A stretch of DNA of 7,220 bases from assembly GCA_029880425.1 (NCBI GenBank), contig JAOUOK010000080.1, positions 1 to 7,220 of the forward strand, in the 5' to 3' direction. The position numbers were made by a program, and so were the translations under genes. Numbering within the stretch: position 1 is the first letter of the stretch; every line of letters starts with the position of its first letter. Positions 1 through 6,043 of this stretch are shown here, piece by piece. The notes beneath the pieces are model-generated. The model was not told the origin of the DNA. It ran no database searches and saw only the letters and a list, made by a program, of their open reading frames with translations. This DNA comes from Gammaproteobacteria bacterium. Lineage in GTDB: Bacteria > Pseudomonadota > Gammaproteobacteria > UBA6429 > Thiohalophilaceae.

Positions 1-1
1 T

Positions 2-619
2 GACATAAATAACAAGCTACAAGCACCTGTAAAACGCTGCCTGGCCAGTGCGATAAAAGCTTGCCAACATGATATTGAACGCACCCATGTCATTAACCGT
101 AATATTGAAGGTGCGCTGTTACTCGAGCTGTTTACCCGTGATGGCTGTGGCACATTGATCACCTCAGAGAGTTTTGAAGATATTCGTCCTGCAAGCATTG
201 ATGACCTTGCAGGCCTGATCGAACTTATTACGCCACTGGAAACTGAAGATATCCTGGTCAGGCGATCACGTGAGAAACTGGAAATGGAAATCGAACATTT
301 CACCGTGGTTGAGCGTGATGGAATGATTATCGCCTGTGCCGCTCTTTACCCTTATCTACAGGACAAGGTTGCCGAACTTGCCTGCCTGGCTGTGCACCCG
401 GATTACCAGGGTGAAGGACGCGGTGATCAATTATTAAAATATATCGAACGGCAAACCCGGCAACTTGGTATTAAACAATTATTTGTATTAACAACCCGGA
501 CTGCACACTGGTTTCGTGAACGGGATTTTGTTTCAACTGATATTAAAAAGTTACCGGTTAAGCGACAGTCACTTTATAATTATCAGCGCAAGTCAAAAAT
601 GTTTGCAAAAGCAATTTAG
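2..619 (+). CDS. argA: N-acetylglutamate synthase (amino-acid acetyltransferase), C-terminal part, 5'-truncated by window
   Basis: ArgA transfers an acetyl group from acetyl-CoA to L-glutamate, the first committed step of arginine biosynthesis in the cytoplasm. The frame is open from the window edge, giving 205 visible residues. An internal TTG at 155 could be mistaken for a start, but the reading before it is clearly ArgA. Residues about 33-48 (NRNIEGALLLELFTRDG) match the end of the inactive amino-acid-kinase-like domain that binds arginine in this family. From about residue 57 comes the GNAT domain: RPASIDDL, RRSREKLEMEI, an acetyl-CoA loop QGEGRG at about 136-141, and the ArgA-typical RTAHWFRERDF near 166-176. 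The tail LYNYQRKSK is also typical, so the C-terminus is intact. About 230 N-terminal residues are missing compared with the usual ~440. dam follows after 29 bp on the same strand, suggesting co-transcription. Feedback inhibition by arginine is known for the family; the promoter is outside the window. Confidence 0.96.
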   Translation, partial: DINNKLQAPVKRCLASAIKACQHDIERTHVINRNIEGALLLELFTRDGCGTLITSESFEDIRPASIDDLAGLIELITPLETEDILVRRSREKLEMEIEHFTVVERDGMIIACAALYPYLQDKVAELACLAVHPDYQGEGRGDQLLKYIERQTRQLGIKQLFVLTTRTAHWFRERDFVSTDIKKLPVKRQSLYNYQRKSKMFAKAI

Positions 620-648
620 CCTTAACGAATTTTATTCAGATTGTATTA

Positions 649-1494
649 ATGGTAGCCAGGTTAAAAAATAATCATAAACAACCAACTAATATCCGTCCCT
701 TTTTAAAATGGGCGGGTAATAAATACCGTATTATTGACCGTGTAAGAAAAGCGCTGCCACAAGGTAAATGTTTAATTGAACCCTTTGCTGGCTCTGCTGC
801 TGTTTTTCTTAATACCGATTATGAGCGTTACATTATTAATGATAACAACCCTGATCTTATCAACTTATATAACCTGCTAAAAAAAGAAGGTATAACCTTT
901 ATTAAAAAATGCCGTCACTATTTTACACCGAAATATAATAACGAAGAACAGTACTATAAACTGCGCAAGCAATTTAACGAAACAAAAGATCAATACAAGC
1001 GTGCCATGTTATTTGTTTACCTTAACCGGCACGGGTATAACGGGCTTTGCCGCTATAATTTAAAAGGCGGGTATAATGTTCCTTTCGGCCGATACAAGGC
1101 ACCCTATTTTCCTGAAAAAGAAATGCTTGTTTTTCATGAGAAAGCACAAAACGCGGAATTTGTTTTATCGAGTTTTGAAGAGGTCATCCAGTCAGCCAGG
1201 AAAGGTGATGTGATATATTGTGATCCTCCTTATGTGCCACTTTCATCATCTGCAAACTTTACCAGTTATAGTAGCGGTGGATTTAATATTGAAAAACAAC
1301 AACAACTCGCTGAGTTAGCAAAACAAACTTCCGCCAAGGGTATCCCGATTTTAATATCCAATCATAATACCGCGTTTACCCGTAAGGCTTATGATAAAGC
1401 AAATAAGATAACCAAGTTTCACGTGCAACGCTTTATAAGTTGTAATGGTAAAAAACGTGGAACTGCAGGTGAGTTACTTGCCTTATTTAATTAA
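649..1494 (+). CDS. dam: DNA adenine methylase Dam (GATC-specific, D12 class)
   Basis: Dam transfers a methyl group from S-adenosylmethionine to N6 of adenine in GATC, serving mismatch-repair strand choice, replication timing and promoter control in gammaproteobacteria. The 281 residues match the usual length (E. coli 278). Visible landmarks are FLKWAGNK (18-25), part of the SAM-binding region; motif I EPFAGSAAVFLN (44-55); the target-recognition hairpin LNRHGYNGLCRYN (125-137), which in E. coli Dam holds the GATC-contacting residues; VPFGRYK (144-150); the catalytic DPPY (192-195) followed by ANFTSY; and ISNHNT near 236-241. No endonuclease gene is adjacent, so this is an orphan methylase and not part of a visible restriction system. 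The ATG at 649 has no obvious Shine-Dalgarno; the frame stays open upstream to about 616, but no better start is seen and the conserved core begins only at residue 17. It lies 29 bp after argA, so coupling to argA transcription is likely. GATC specificity is inferred from family resemblance. Confidence 0.95.
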   Translation: MVARLKNNHKQPTNIRPFLKWAGNKYRIIDRVRKALPQGKCLIEPFAGSAAVFLNTDYERYIINDNNPDLINLYNLLKKEGITFIKKCRHYFTPKYNNEEQYYKLRKQFNETKDQYKRAMLFVYLNRHGYNGLCRYNLKGGYNVPFGRYKAPYFPEKEMLVFHEKAQNAEFVLSSFEEVIQSARKGDVIYCDPPYVPLSSSANFTSYSSGGFNIEKQQQLAELAKQTSAKGIPILISNHNTAFTRKAYDKANKITKFHVQRFISCNGKKRGTAGELLALFN

Positions 1495-1524
1495 GTTCAC
1501 TTAACAATCTTAAAAATCCTGTCA

Positions 1525-1878
1525 TTATTTCCAGCTCGGTATAACATTCTTATTCCAGGGCATAAAAATAAGCATTCTTGCCAACAGGCACTTATCAAAG
1601 AAAGCCACCATAAAGGTTGACACTGTCATCAACCCATACCAGATATAGGTTGGGTCAAACAGGCCAATAACGGTGAATAAAAGGTAAACAAAACGTACCT
1701 GTGAAGGAAAGGCACGAAGACTTTTTTCTTTATAAATAAAATATACAGATTGAATCGCACTTATGCTGATTACGATATAAAACCCTTCCTGCCAACCCAG
1801 CATACCGGCGAGCAAAAATACAAAGATTACAGGCCAAAACCACCATTCAAATGAATCAGGATGAATTACCGGCTTCAT
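1525..1878 (-). CDS. small integral membrane protein of unknown function, about four helices
   Basis: I cannot assign this 117-residue protein to a named family. It has about four hydrophobic segments: roughly residues 12-28 (rich in W and F), 32-49, 61-75 and 78-96, joined by short loops. A positively charged loop (KEKSLRAFPSQVR, 50-62) separates helices 2 and 3, suggesting it is cytoplasmic. Between helices 3 and 4 is an aromatic DPTYIWYG segment, and the tail after FFDKCLLARM ends in PWNKN. There is no cleavable signal peptide with a clear site and no metal-binding cluster. The start is well supported by a Shine-Dalgarno AAAGGAGAG four bases before the ATG. It lies 64 bp downstream of the HMA-like gene on the same strand, with only a weak hairpin between them, so the two may form an operon. 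It converges on dam with a 30-bp gap. That it is a real gene is likely; its role is unknown. Confidence 0.82.
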   Translation of the reverse strand: MKPVIHPDSFEWWFWPVIFVFLLAGMLGWQEGFYIVISISAIQSVYFIYKEKSLRAFPSQVRFVYLLFTVIGLFDPTYIWYGLMTVSTFMVAFFDKCLLARMLIFMPWNKNVIPSWK

Positions 1879-1882
1879 ACCA

Positions 1883-1891
1883 CTCTCCTTT
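1883..1891 (-). promoter_or_regulatory. Shine-Dalgarno site of the small membrane protein gene
   Basis: On the minus strand the sequence AAAGGAGAG lies four bases before the ATG at 1878. It is a near-complete complement of the 16S anti-Shine-Dalgarno, supports the chosen start and argues that this unrecognised gene is translated. Confidence 0.8.
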
Positions 1892-1942
1892 ATCTTATTA
1901 TTGAATGAGTAGTGGTAACTACTAAAAAAATAATTTTAAAAA

Positions 1943-2179
1943 TTAAAGTCCAATTAACTCTACTTTACCTGCAAGCTCCCGAATACTATGTTCAATTGTT
2001 TCTGAATTCACATCTTCAGGATTATAAGAAACTTCTACCAGGTGAAGTTTATCGGCTGGCATATGAACACTTATTACACCATTTAAAGTACGAAGCTGTT
2101 TCTCTACAGCTTCACGTATTGCAGTGTCCAGATTATTATCAATGTGAAGAGTTACATCAACTATATTAATATCAGTCAT
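1943..2179 (-). CDS. HMA-like (heavy-metal-associated fold) small protein lacking the CxxC motif
   Basis: The 78-residue product is soluble, with no signal peptide or membrane segment. The predicted order is strand (NIVDVTLHI, 5-13), helix (DTAIREAVEKQLRTL, 18-32), strand (GVISVHMP, 34-41), strand (LHLVEVSYNP, 45-54), helix (SETIEHSIRELAG, 59-71), strand (KVELIGL, 72-78). This is the beta-alpha-beta-beta-alpha-beta ferredoxin-like layout of HMA domains, including the typical LNGVISV and V-YNPE-V pattern. In copper chaperones the first loop carries CxxC; here it reads HIDNNLD and the protein has no cysteine at all, so classical Cu(I) binding is unlikely. His12, His39 and His46 are possible but unproven ligands. 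I recall similar uncharacterised proteins in other gammaproteobacteria, including sulphur oxidisers, but cannot check that here. The start follows a strong Shine-Dalgarno with six-base spacing. It is probably first in an operon with the membrane protein downstream. Function is not known. Confidence 0.85.
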   Translation of the reverse strand: MTDINIVDVTLHIDNNLDTAIREAVEKQLRTLNGVISVHMPADKLHLVEVSYNPEDVNSETIEHSIRELAGKVELIGL

Positions 2180-2185
2180 TTTTTT

Positions 2186-2193
2186 CCTCTCCT
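2186..2193 (-). promoter_or_regulatory. Shine-Dalgarno site of the HMA-like gene
   Basis: The minus strand reads AGGAGAGG six bases before the ATG at 2179. This strong site decides between the minus-strand gene and a competing plus-strand open frame over almost the same bases, which starts at a GTG with no such site. Confidence 0.82.
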
Positions 2194-2219
2194 TTTTTAT
2201 TATCTCTTTACATAATAAA

Positions 2220-2247
2220 AGTATAGTTTAAATATTGCTTTTTTAAA
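2220..2247 (-). promoter_or_regulatory. candidate sigma-70-type promoter for the HMA-like/membrane-protein pair
   Basis: On the minus strand a -35-like TTTAAA (2247-2242, four of six matches) is separated by 16 bp from a -10-like TATACT (2225-2220, five of six). The predicted transcript would begin near 2212 and carry a leader of about 33 bases including the Shine-Dalgarno. The surrounding 2180-2347 gap is very A+T-rich, so chance matches are easy. Confidence 0.35.
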
Positions 2248-2347
2248 GCTGTCTTTTATTTAAGTTGGATAATACTGGTTTTATTCAAACCTAAACATTT
2301 ATTAGTCTTATTCTAATGCTTTAAAATTAATCAAAAAATACTTATGA

Positions 2348-4627
2348 TTAATTCCCTGCTCTAACCAGGCCACCCATGCCTGCTTTTTCAAACGTTTCAT
2401 TCAGGTATTTCCGGATACCTGCAGCATCTTCGAGTAATAAAATCTCACTTAGTATCTTTCGAGCCCGTTCACGAGTGACATTGCGCACGACCCATTTAAC
2501 CCGCGGTAAACTCGCAACACTCATACTCAGGCTATCAATTCCCATGGCAAGTAAAAGGAGTGCTGCAACCGGATCACCGGCCATCTCGCCACAAACACTT
2601 ACCGGGATATTATGTGCACCTGCACTTTCAACAACCTGCAAGATTGCACGTATTACCGCGGGATGTAATGAATCATAAAGTGAAGCAACTCGTGCATTAT
2701 TCCGATCAACCGCAAGTAAGTACTGGGTTAAATCATTTGTACCAATTGAAAGAAAATCAACACGACGTGCCAGGTTGCCAGCCTGGTAAACGGCAGAAGG
2801 TACTTCGATCATGACACCAATTTGAGGCATCACTACATCTTCGCCTTCTTCTAGTAACTCACCATACACCTGGTGAATGAGTCCTAATGAATCATTTAAT
2901 TCACCAACATCACTAATCATCGGCAACAATATTTTTAAATTATTCAGCCCAATGCTTGCACGCATCATGGCTTTCACTTGCACCAGGAATATTTCAGGGT
3001 GATCTAAAGTTATGCGAATGCCGCGCCAGCCTAAAAAGGGATTATCTTCTTCGATTGGGAAATAAGGTAAGGCTTTATCACCACCAACATCAAGTGTACG
3101 TAATGTCACCGGGCGGGGATGAAAACTTTCTAACACCTGGCGGTATATGTTACGTTGTTCTTCTTCACTGGGAAATTTTTGTCGTGACATAAAAGGAAAT
3201 TCAGTCCGGTAAAGACCGATACCTTCTGCACCACTTTGCAAACTTGGGGTAATGTCTGACAATAAACCAGAGTTTGCTAATAATGAAATTTTTATACCGT
3301 CTTCAGTTTGCGCAGGAAGATCGCGTAACGCAGTAAGTTCATCTGATAGACTTTCTTCTTGCTTAAGTAATTCCTTAAATTCTTCCTGAACTTTCTCTGA
3401 TGGTGATATAAATATACGACCACTGTAACCATCAGCAATAACCAGTCGACCATCAATTTTACCTACGGGTAAATCTGTTGCGCCCATAACAGCGGAAATG
3501 CCCATGGCACGAGCCAGGATCGCAACGTGAGAAGTTCTTGAACCACGAACTGAAACAACACCGGCTAATTTATCTGTAGGTACTTCGGCCAGCATTGAGG
3601 CTGAAATATCTTCACCAACAAGTATCGTATTTTCTTGAAATTCTATTTTATCCTGTGTCTCTTCCTGCAAATGCATCAGGATACGTCGGCCCAGGTCTCG
3701 CACATCATCAGCACGTTCTCTTAAATAACTGTCTTCCATTTCACGAAAAACTTTTTCATGTTCCTGGATAGTCTCGCGTAAAGCACCCGGTGCCCAGTTT
3801 CCCTCACGAATCCTGTCACGGGTAATACCTGACATAGCCTGGCTATTTAACATTAATAAGTAAACATCAAATAAAGCACGATCTTCTTCGGGTAAAACAC
3901 TTTTTAACCTTTCAGAGAGTTTTGTTATGTCCTGAACTACAGCTTCAACGGCAGCATCAAATACTTTTACTTCATTTTCAACATCATCAACAAAGCGATC
4001 AGGAATCTTATCAATATCTGCCGGCGGGTATATAACCAACGCGGGTCCAATTGCCACACCCGGTGCACCGGGTAAACCATGAATAGGTTTTGTTTCCTGT
4101 TCTGGTTTAGTTTTATCTTTCGCCTGTTGTAAACCCGTAATACCGCCACTGGCCTCGGCATGCACGATAGCCGCGGCAAGCTGTGCGGCTACTGTAATTA
4201 AGAATGTTTCATCATCATCACTGAATTTTTGAATCTTAGTACTTTGAATAACCAGCACCCCGAGGATCTTACGGTGCTGAATAATGGGCACACCGAGAAA
4301 ACCATGAAAGGGTTCTTCACTTGCTTCGGGAAAATGTTGGTAACGCGGGTTTTGACATGCATCGGCGAGGTTAATCGGTTCTGCCCGCTTCGCAATGAGA
4401 CTTACCAGCCCCTTATCATGACCTAAACGAACTTTTCCAATAGCATCGGGGTTCAAGCCATCCGTAGCCATTAACACATACTCGTTATCAAGCTCGTTGC
4501 TCAAAAATACTGAGCAAACATCAACGTTCATTTCATTTTTTACACGATGCACAATAACGTTCAGTGCCTGCTCAAGGTTTTGAGCAAGATTAACTTCCTG
4601 AACTATGCGTCGCAAAATATCAAGCAT
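2348..4627 (-). CDS. ptsP: Nitrogen-PTS enzyme I, PtsP (GAF-domain phosphoenolpyruvate-protein phosphotransferase, EI-Ntr)
   Basis: EI-Ntr takes phosphate from phosphoenolpyruvate onto a histidine and passes it to NPr and then EIIA-Ntr, a regulatory chain tied to nitrogen status and potassium homeostasis in the cytoplasm. The 759 residues match the family (E. coli 748). An N-terminal GAF domain (about 1-158) carries FLGVPIIQHRKILGVLVIQ; in the family it senses glutamine and 2-oxoglutarate. A charged linker (about 165-182) leads to the enzyme I N-domain (GLPGAPGVAIG, 184-194). The phosphohistidine domain has RGSRTSHVAILARAMG, with His367 as the likely phospho-acceptor. The PEP-binding TIM barrel follows: GIGLYRTEFPFM (469-480), RTLDVGGDK (510-518), GWRGIRITLD (533-542), SIGTNDLTQY (627-636) and VCGEMAGDP with the catalytic Cys679. 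The end GMGGLVRAGN is PtsP-typical. ATG at 4627 is the first start after an in-frame TGA; it lacks a clear Shine-Dalgarno. It lies 98 bp after rppH, a gap holding a palindrome and promoter-like elements. Confidence 0.97.
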   Translation of the reverse strand: MLDILRRIVQEVNLAQNLEQALNVIVHRVKNEMNVDVCSVFLSNELDNEYVLMATDGLNPDAIGKVRLGHDKGLVSLIAKRAEPINLADACQNPRYQHFPEASEEPFHGFLGVPIIQHRKILGVLVIQSTKIQKFSDDDETFLITVAAQLAAAIVHAEASGGITGLQQAKDKTKPEQETKPIHGLPGAPGVAIGPALVIYPPADIDKIPDRFVDDVENEVKVFDAAVEAVVQDITKLSERLKSVLPEEDRALFDVYLLMLNSQAMSGITRDRIREGNWAPGALRETIQEHEKVFREMEDSYLRERADDVRDLGRRILMHLQEETQDKIEFQENTILVGEDISASMLAEVPTDKLAGVVSVRGSRTSHVAILARAMGISAVMGATDLPVGKIDGRLVIADGYSGRIFISPSEKVQEEFKELLKQEESLSDELTALRDLPAQTEDGIKISLLANSGLLSDITPSLQSGAEGIGLYRTEFPFMSRQKFPSEEEQRNIYRQVLESFHPRPVTLRTLDVGGDKALPYFPIEEDNPFLGWRGIRITLDHPEIFLVQVKAMMRASIGLNNLKILLPMISDVGELNDSLGLIHQVYGELLEEGEDVVMPQIGVMIEVPSAVYQAGNLARRVDFLSIGTNDLTQYLLAVDRNNARVASLYDSLHPAVIRAILQVVESAGAHNIPVSVCGEMAGDPVAALLLLAMGIDSLSMSVASLPRVKWVVRNVTRERARKILSEILLLEDAAGIRKYLNETFEKAGMGGLVRAGN

Positions 4628-4645
4628 AAGTAATCATCACATATC

Positions 4646-4674
4646 GTTATAATTTCAAATATTGTTTATGAATA
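4646..4674 (-). promoter_or_regulatory. candidate ptsP promoter
   Basis: On the minus strand a -10-like TATAAC (4651-4646, five of six matches) has a poor -35-like TATTCA (4674-4669) 17 bp upstream. A transcript would start near 4639, leaving a leader of about 12 bases. An alternative pair is TTGCCT (4692-4687) and CATAAA (4670-4665) with 16-bp spacing, four of six matches each. Either choice overlaps the palindrome at 4666-4685. Neither is strong, so ptsP may also be read from the rppH promoter. Confidence 0.3.
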
Positions 4675-4684
4675 TTAATTCATA
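4667..4684. promoter_or_regulatory. ARG-box-like palindromic operator upstream of ptsP
   Basis: The 18 bases read TATGAATATTAATTCATA. The symmetric arms run 8 bp each from 4666 to 4685 around a centre ATTA. This fits every position of the ArgR operator consensus of enteric bacteria, wnTGAATwwwwATTCAnw. It sits 40-57 bases before the ptsP ATG and overlaps both candidate promoter arrangements, where a repressor would act. Known strong ArgR sites usually have two boxes about 3 bp apart. Here the second is at best a weak half site (TGAAATTATAAC, with 7 bp between the boxes). The palindrome is directly visible; ArgR binding is inferred, and this genome may not have a hexameric ArgR. Confidence 0.45.
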
Positions 4685-4725
4685 ACAGGCAACTGCCCGA
4701 TCCAGGCAAAATCAAGTATAAAACT

Positions 4726-5196
4726 TTACCTGATTAATGGTAGTAACTCGTTTAATGCTTCGGTATAAACATCCCGCTTAAATGCTATAACTGAACGCGG
4801 TGGAATCATGTGATCAACCCAGCGCCATTGATCAAATTCCGGTTTTTCACTTTTATCCAGGCAGACATCTGATTCATCACCGGTAAACCGTAATAAAAAC
4901 CAACGTTGCTTCTGCCCAATACAGCAAGGTGTTTGATGACGACGAATAAGCTTCTCCGGGATATTGTAGCGTAACCAGTCATGTGTACAGCCAATCAACT
5001 CAACTGAATCTTTAGTTACACCCACCTCTTCCTGTAACTCACGGTACACAGCCTGCTCTGCTGATTCAGTCTCCCGAATTCCGCCCTGCGGAAACTGCCA
5101 GGCATCCTCACCGATTCTTTTTGCCCAAAATAAGCCACCTTCCGTATTTACTAATATAATACCAACGTTGGCCCTGTATCCTTCCGTATCAATCAC
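4726..5196 (-). CDS. rppH: RNA pyrophosphohydrolase (Nudix), RppH
   Basis: RppH removes pyrophosphate from the triphosphate or diphosphate 5' end of mRNA, leaving a monophosphate that stimulates RNase E and starts decay; it acts in the cytoplasm. The 156-residue protein starts MIDTEGYRANVGIIL, matching the family. A complete Nudix box GX5EX7REUXEEXGU spans residues 38-60 (G38, E44, R52, E53, E56, E57, G59), so the metal site is intact. Other family marks are WQFPQGG (33-39), DWLRYNIP near 73-80, CIGQKQRWFLL near 92-102 and EFDQWRWV near 119-126. It is shorter than E. coli RppH (176) because it lacks the extended basic tail. The start is GTG at 5196, preceded directly by an in-frame TAA, so no earlier start is possible, and the next methionine is far inside. 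AAAGAGAG upstream is a moderate Shine-Dalgarno. ptsP follows 98 bp downstream, the conserved rppH-ptsP order. A short open frame ends exactly at its start. Confidence 0.95.
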   Translation of the reverse strand: MIDTEGYRANVGIILVNTEGGLFWAKRIGEDAWQFPQGGIRETESAEQAVYRELQEEVGVTKDSVELIGCTHDWLRYNIPEKLIRRHQTPCCIGQKQRWFLLRFTGDESDVCLDKSEKPEFDQWRWVDHMIPPRSVIAFKRDVYTEALNELLPLIR

Positions 5197-5235
5197 TTAA
5201 CAACTCTCTTTATTTACTGCTTTAGATTGTTTCAT
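5197..5235 (-). other. possible leader peptide frame abutting the rppH start
   Basis: On the minus strand an ATG at 5235 opens a frame of 12 codons (MKQSKAVNKESC) that ends in TAA at 5199-5197, immediately followed by the GTG of rppH in the same frame. A weak Shine-Dalgarno-like CGGTG lies about four bases before the ATG. The rppH Shine-Dalgarno is inside this frame, so ribosomes finishing here could restart on rppH. It may equally be chance; no composition signal is testable in so few codons. Confidence 0.25.
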
Positions 5236-5366
5236 GTTCACCGCATATCATCAAATCTAATCAGAATACATTTATTTCCTTATAAATTAATAACTTACAA
5301 ATATTAGTGTTATCTAACATGCCTATATCGCCCTTTTTACGGTAACATTAGCTTTTCTTCTTAATT

Positions 5367-5371
5367 AAAGG
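5367..5371 (+). promoter_or_regulatory. Shine-Dalgarno site for the HAD phosphatase GTG start
   Basis: AAAGG lies eight bases before the GTG at 5380. It supports this non-ATG start, which also places the essential DLDHT motif at the expected distance from the N-terminus. Confidence 0.65.
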
Positions 5372-5379
5372 CTAAAACA

Positions 5380-6036
5380 GTGACACTCGCAATTTTCGAT
5401 CTGGATCACACCCTGTTAAACGGCGACAGTGACTACCTATGGGGGCAGTTCCTGTCTAAACACGGCCATGTCGATGCCAGGCAGTATGAAAAAGAAAACC
5501 AGCGCTTTTATGATGAATATGTTGCCGGAACACTGGATATATTTGAATTTCTCGAGTTTAGCCTTGCACCGTTAAGCCAGATGGAGATGAATGAATTAAG
5601 TCGCCTGCATCAACAGTTTATGGATGAATATATTCAGCCAATTATTACCAATAAAAGTCGTGCCTTAATTCAAAAACATACGGATAACGGTGATAGCTTA
5701 CTCATTATTACCGCGACCAACCTCTTTATCACAGGCCCCATTGCCAAAGAACTGGGAATAGAGCACATCCTCGCCACGGAACCTGAAATCATTAACAACC
5801 GTTATACGGGAAAAGTTTCCGGCACACCGTGTTTTCGAGAAGGTAAAGTTGAAAGGCTCAAAGACTGGTTAAAAGAAACAGGCGGCAATCTTGCCAATAG
5901 TTGTTTTTATAGTGACTCACACAATGACTTACCATTATTAGAAATGGTAACAAAACCTGTTGCAGTGGATCCTGATGACACGCTGCGTACACACGCAGAA
6001 ATGAAAGGCTGGGAGATAATGAGTTTAATTGATTAA
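5380..6036 (+). CDS. HAD-IB family phosphatase (SerB-like fold)
   Basis: The 218-residue protein belongs to the haloacid dehalogenase superfamily, subfamily IB, which hydrolyses phosphomonoesters through a phospho-aspartate. All four motifs are visible: motif I IFDLDHTLL with nucleophile Asp7 and acid/base Asp9; motif II LIITATN with Thr111; the motif III lysine in FREGK (Lys156); and motif IV YSDSHNDLPLL with Asp179 and Asp183 for magnesium. A helical cap of the IB type lies between about residues 15 and 85. The start GTG at 5380 has a Shine-Dalgarno eight bases upstream, and motif I at residue 5 is normal. It is divergent from rppH; in pseudomonads a similar HAD gene lies next to the rppH-ptsP pair, which I recall but cannot check. 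The substrate is unknown: phosphoserine, or histidinol phosphate as proposed for some HAD-IB proteins in bacteria lacking other histidinol phosphatases. No membrane segment or signal peptide is seen. Confidence 0.92.
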   Translation: MTLAIFDLDHTLLNGDSDYLWGQFLSKHGHVDARQYEKENQRFYDEYVAGTLDIFEFLEFSLAPLSQMEMNELSRLHQQFMDEYIQPIITNKSRALIQKHTDNGDSLLIITATNLFITGPIAKELGIEHILATEPEIINNRYTGKVSGTPCFREGKVERLKDWLKETGGNLANSCFYSDSHNDLPLLEMVTKPVAVDPDDTLRTHAEMKGWEIMSLID

Positions 6037-6043
6037 TTATTGC

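Noticed and set aside
155..619. A stand-alone 154-residue GNAT acetyltransferase starting at TTG 155
   Set aside because: The frame is open to the window edge and the residues before the TTG match the end of the ArgA kinase-like domain, so this is a truncated ArgA.
649..1494. Restriction-modification or phage-type methylase module
   Set aside because: The methylase resembles housekeeping Dam over its full length, and no endonuclease or phage gene is next to it.
1908..1923. Small hairpin agtagt-ggta-actact between the HMA-like and membrane-protein genes
   Set aside because: The stem is only 6 bp, and on the minus strand of the genes the T-run comes before it, not after, so it is not an intrinsic terminator; it gives no clear reason to split the pair.
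1912..2169. Plus-strand open frame of 85 codons overlapping the HMA-like gene
   Set aside because: It starts at a GTG without a ribosome site and its product looks like no fold I recognise, while the opposite strand has a strong Shine-Dalgarno and a coherent HMA-like protein.
2325..2353. Inverted repeat aattaatc / gattaatt around the ptsP stop as a terminator
   Set aside because: The 8-bp stem is almost all A-T, the loop is 13 bases, and the T-run is in the loop and not after the stem on the ptsP strand.
2376..3192. Several plus-strand open frames opposite ptsP
   Set aside because: They lie inside a fully convincing PtsP reading frame and show no motif of their own.
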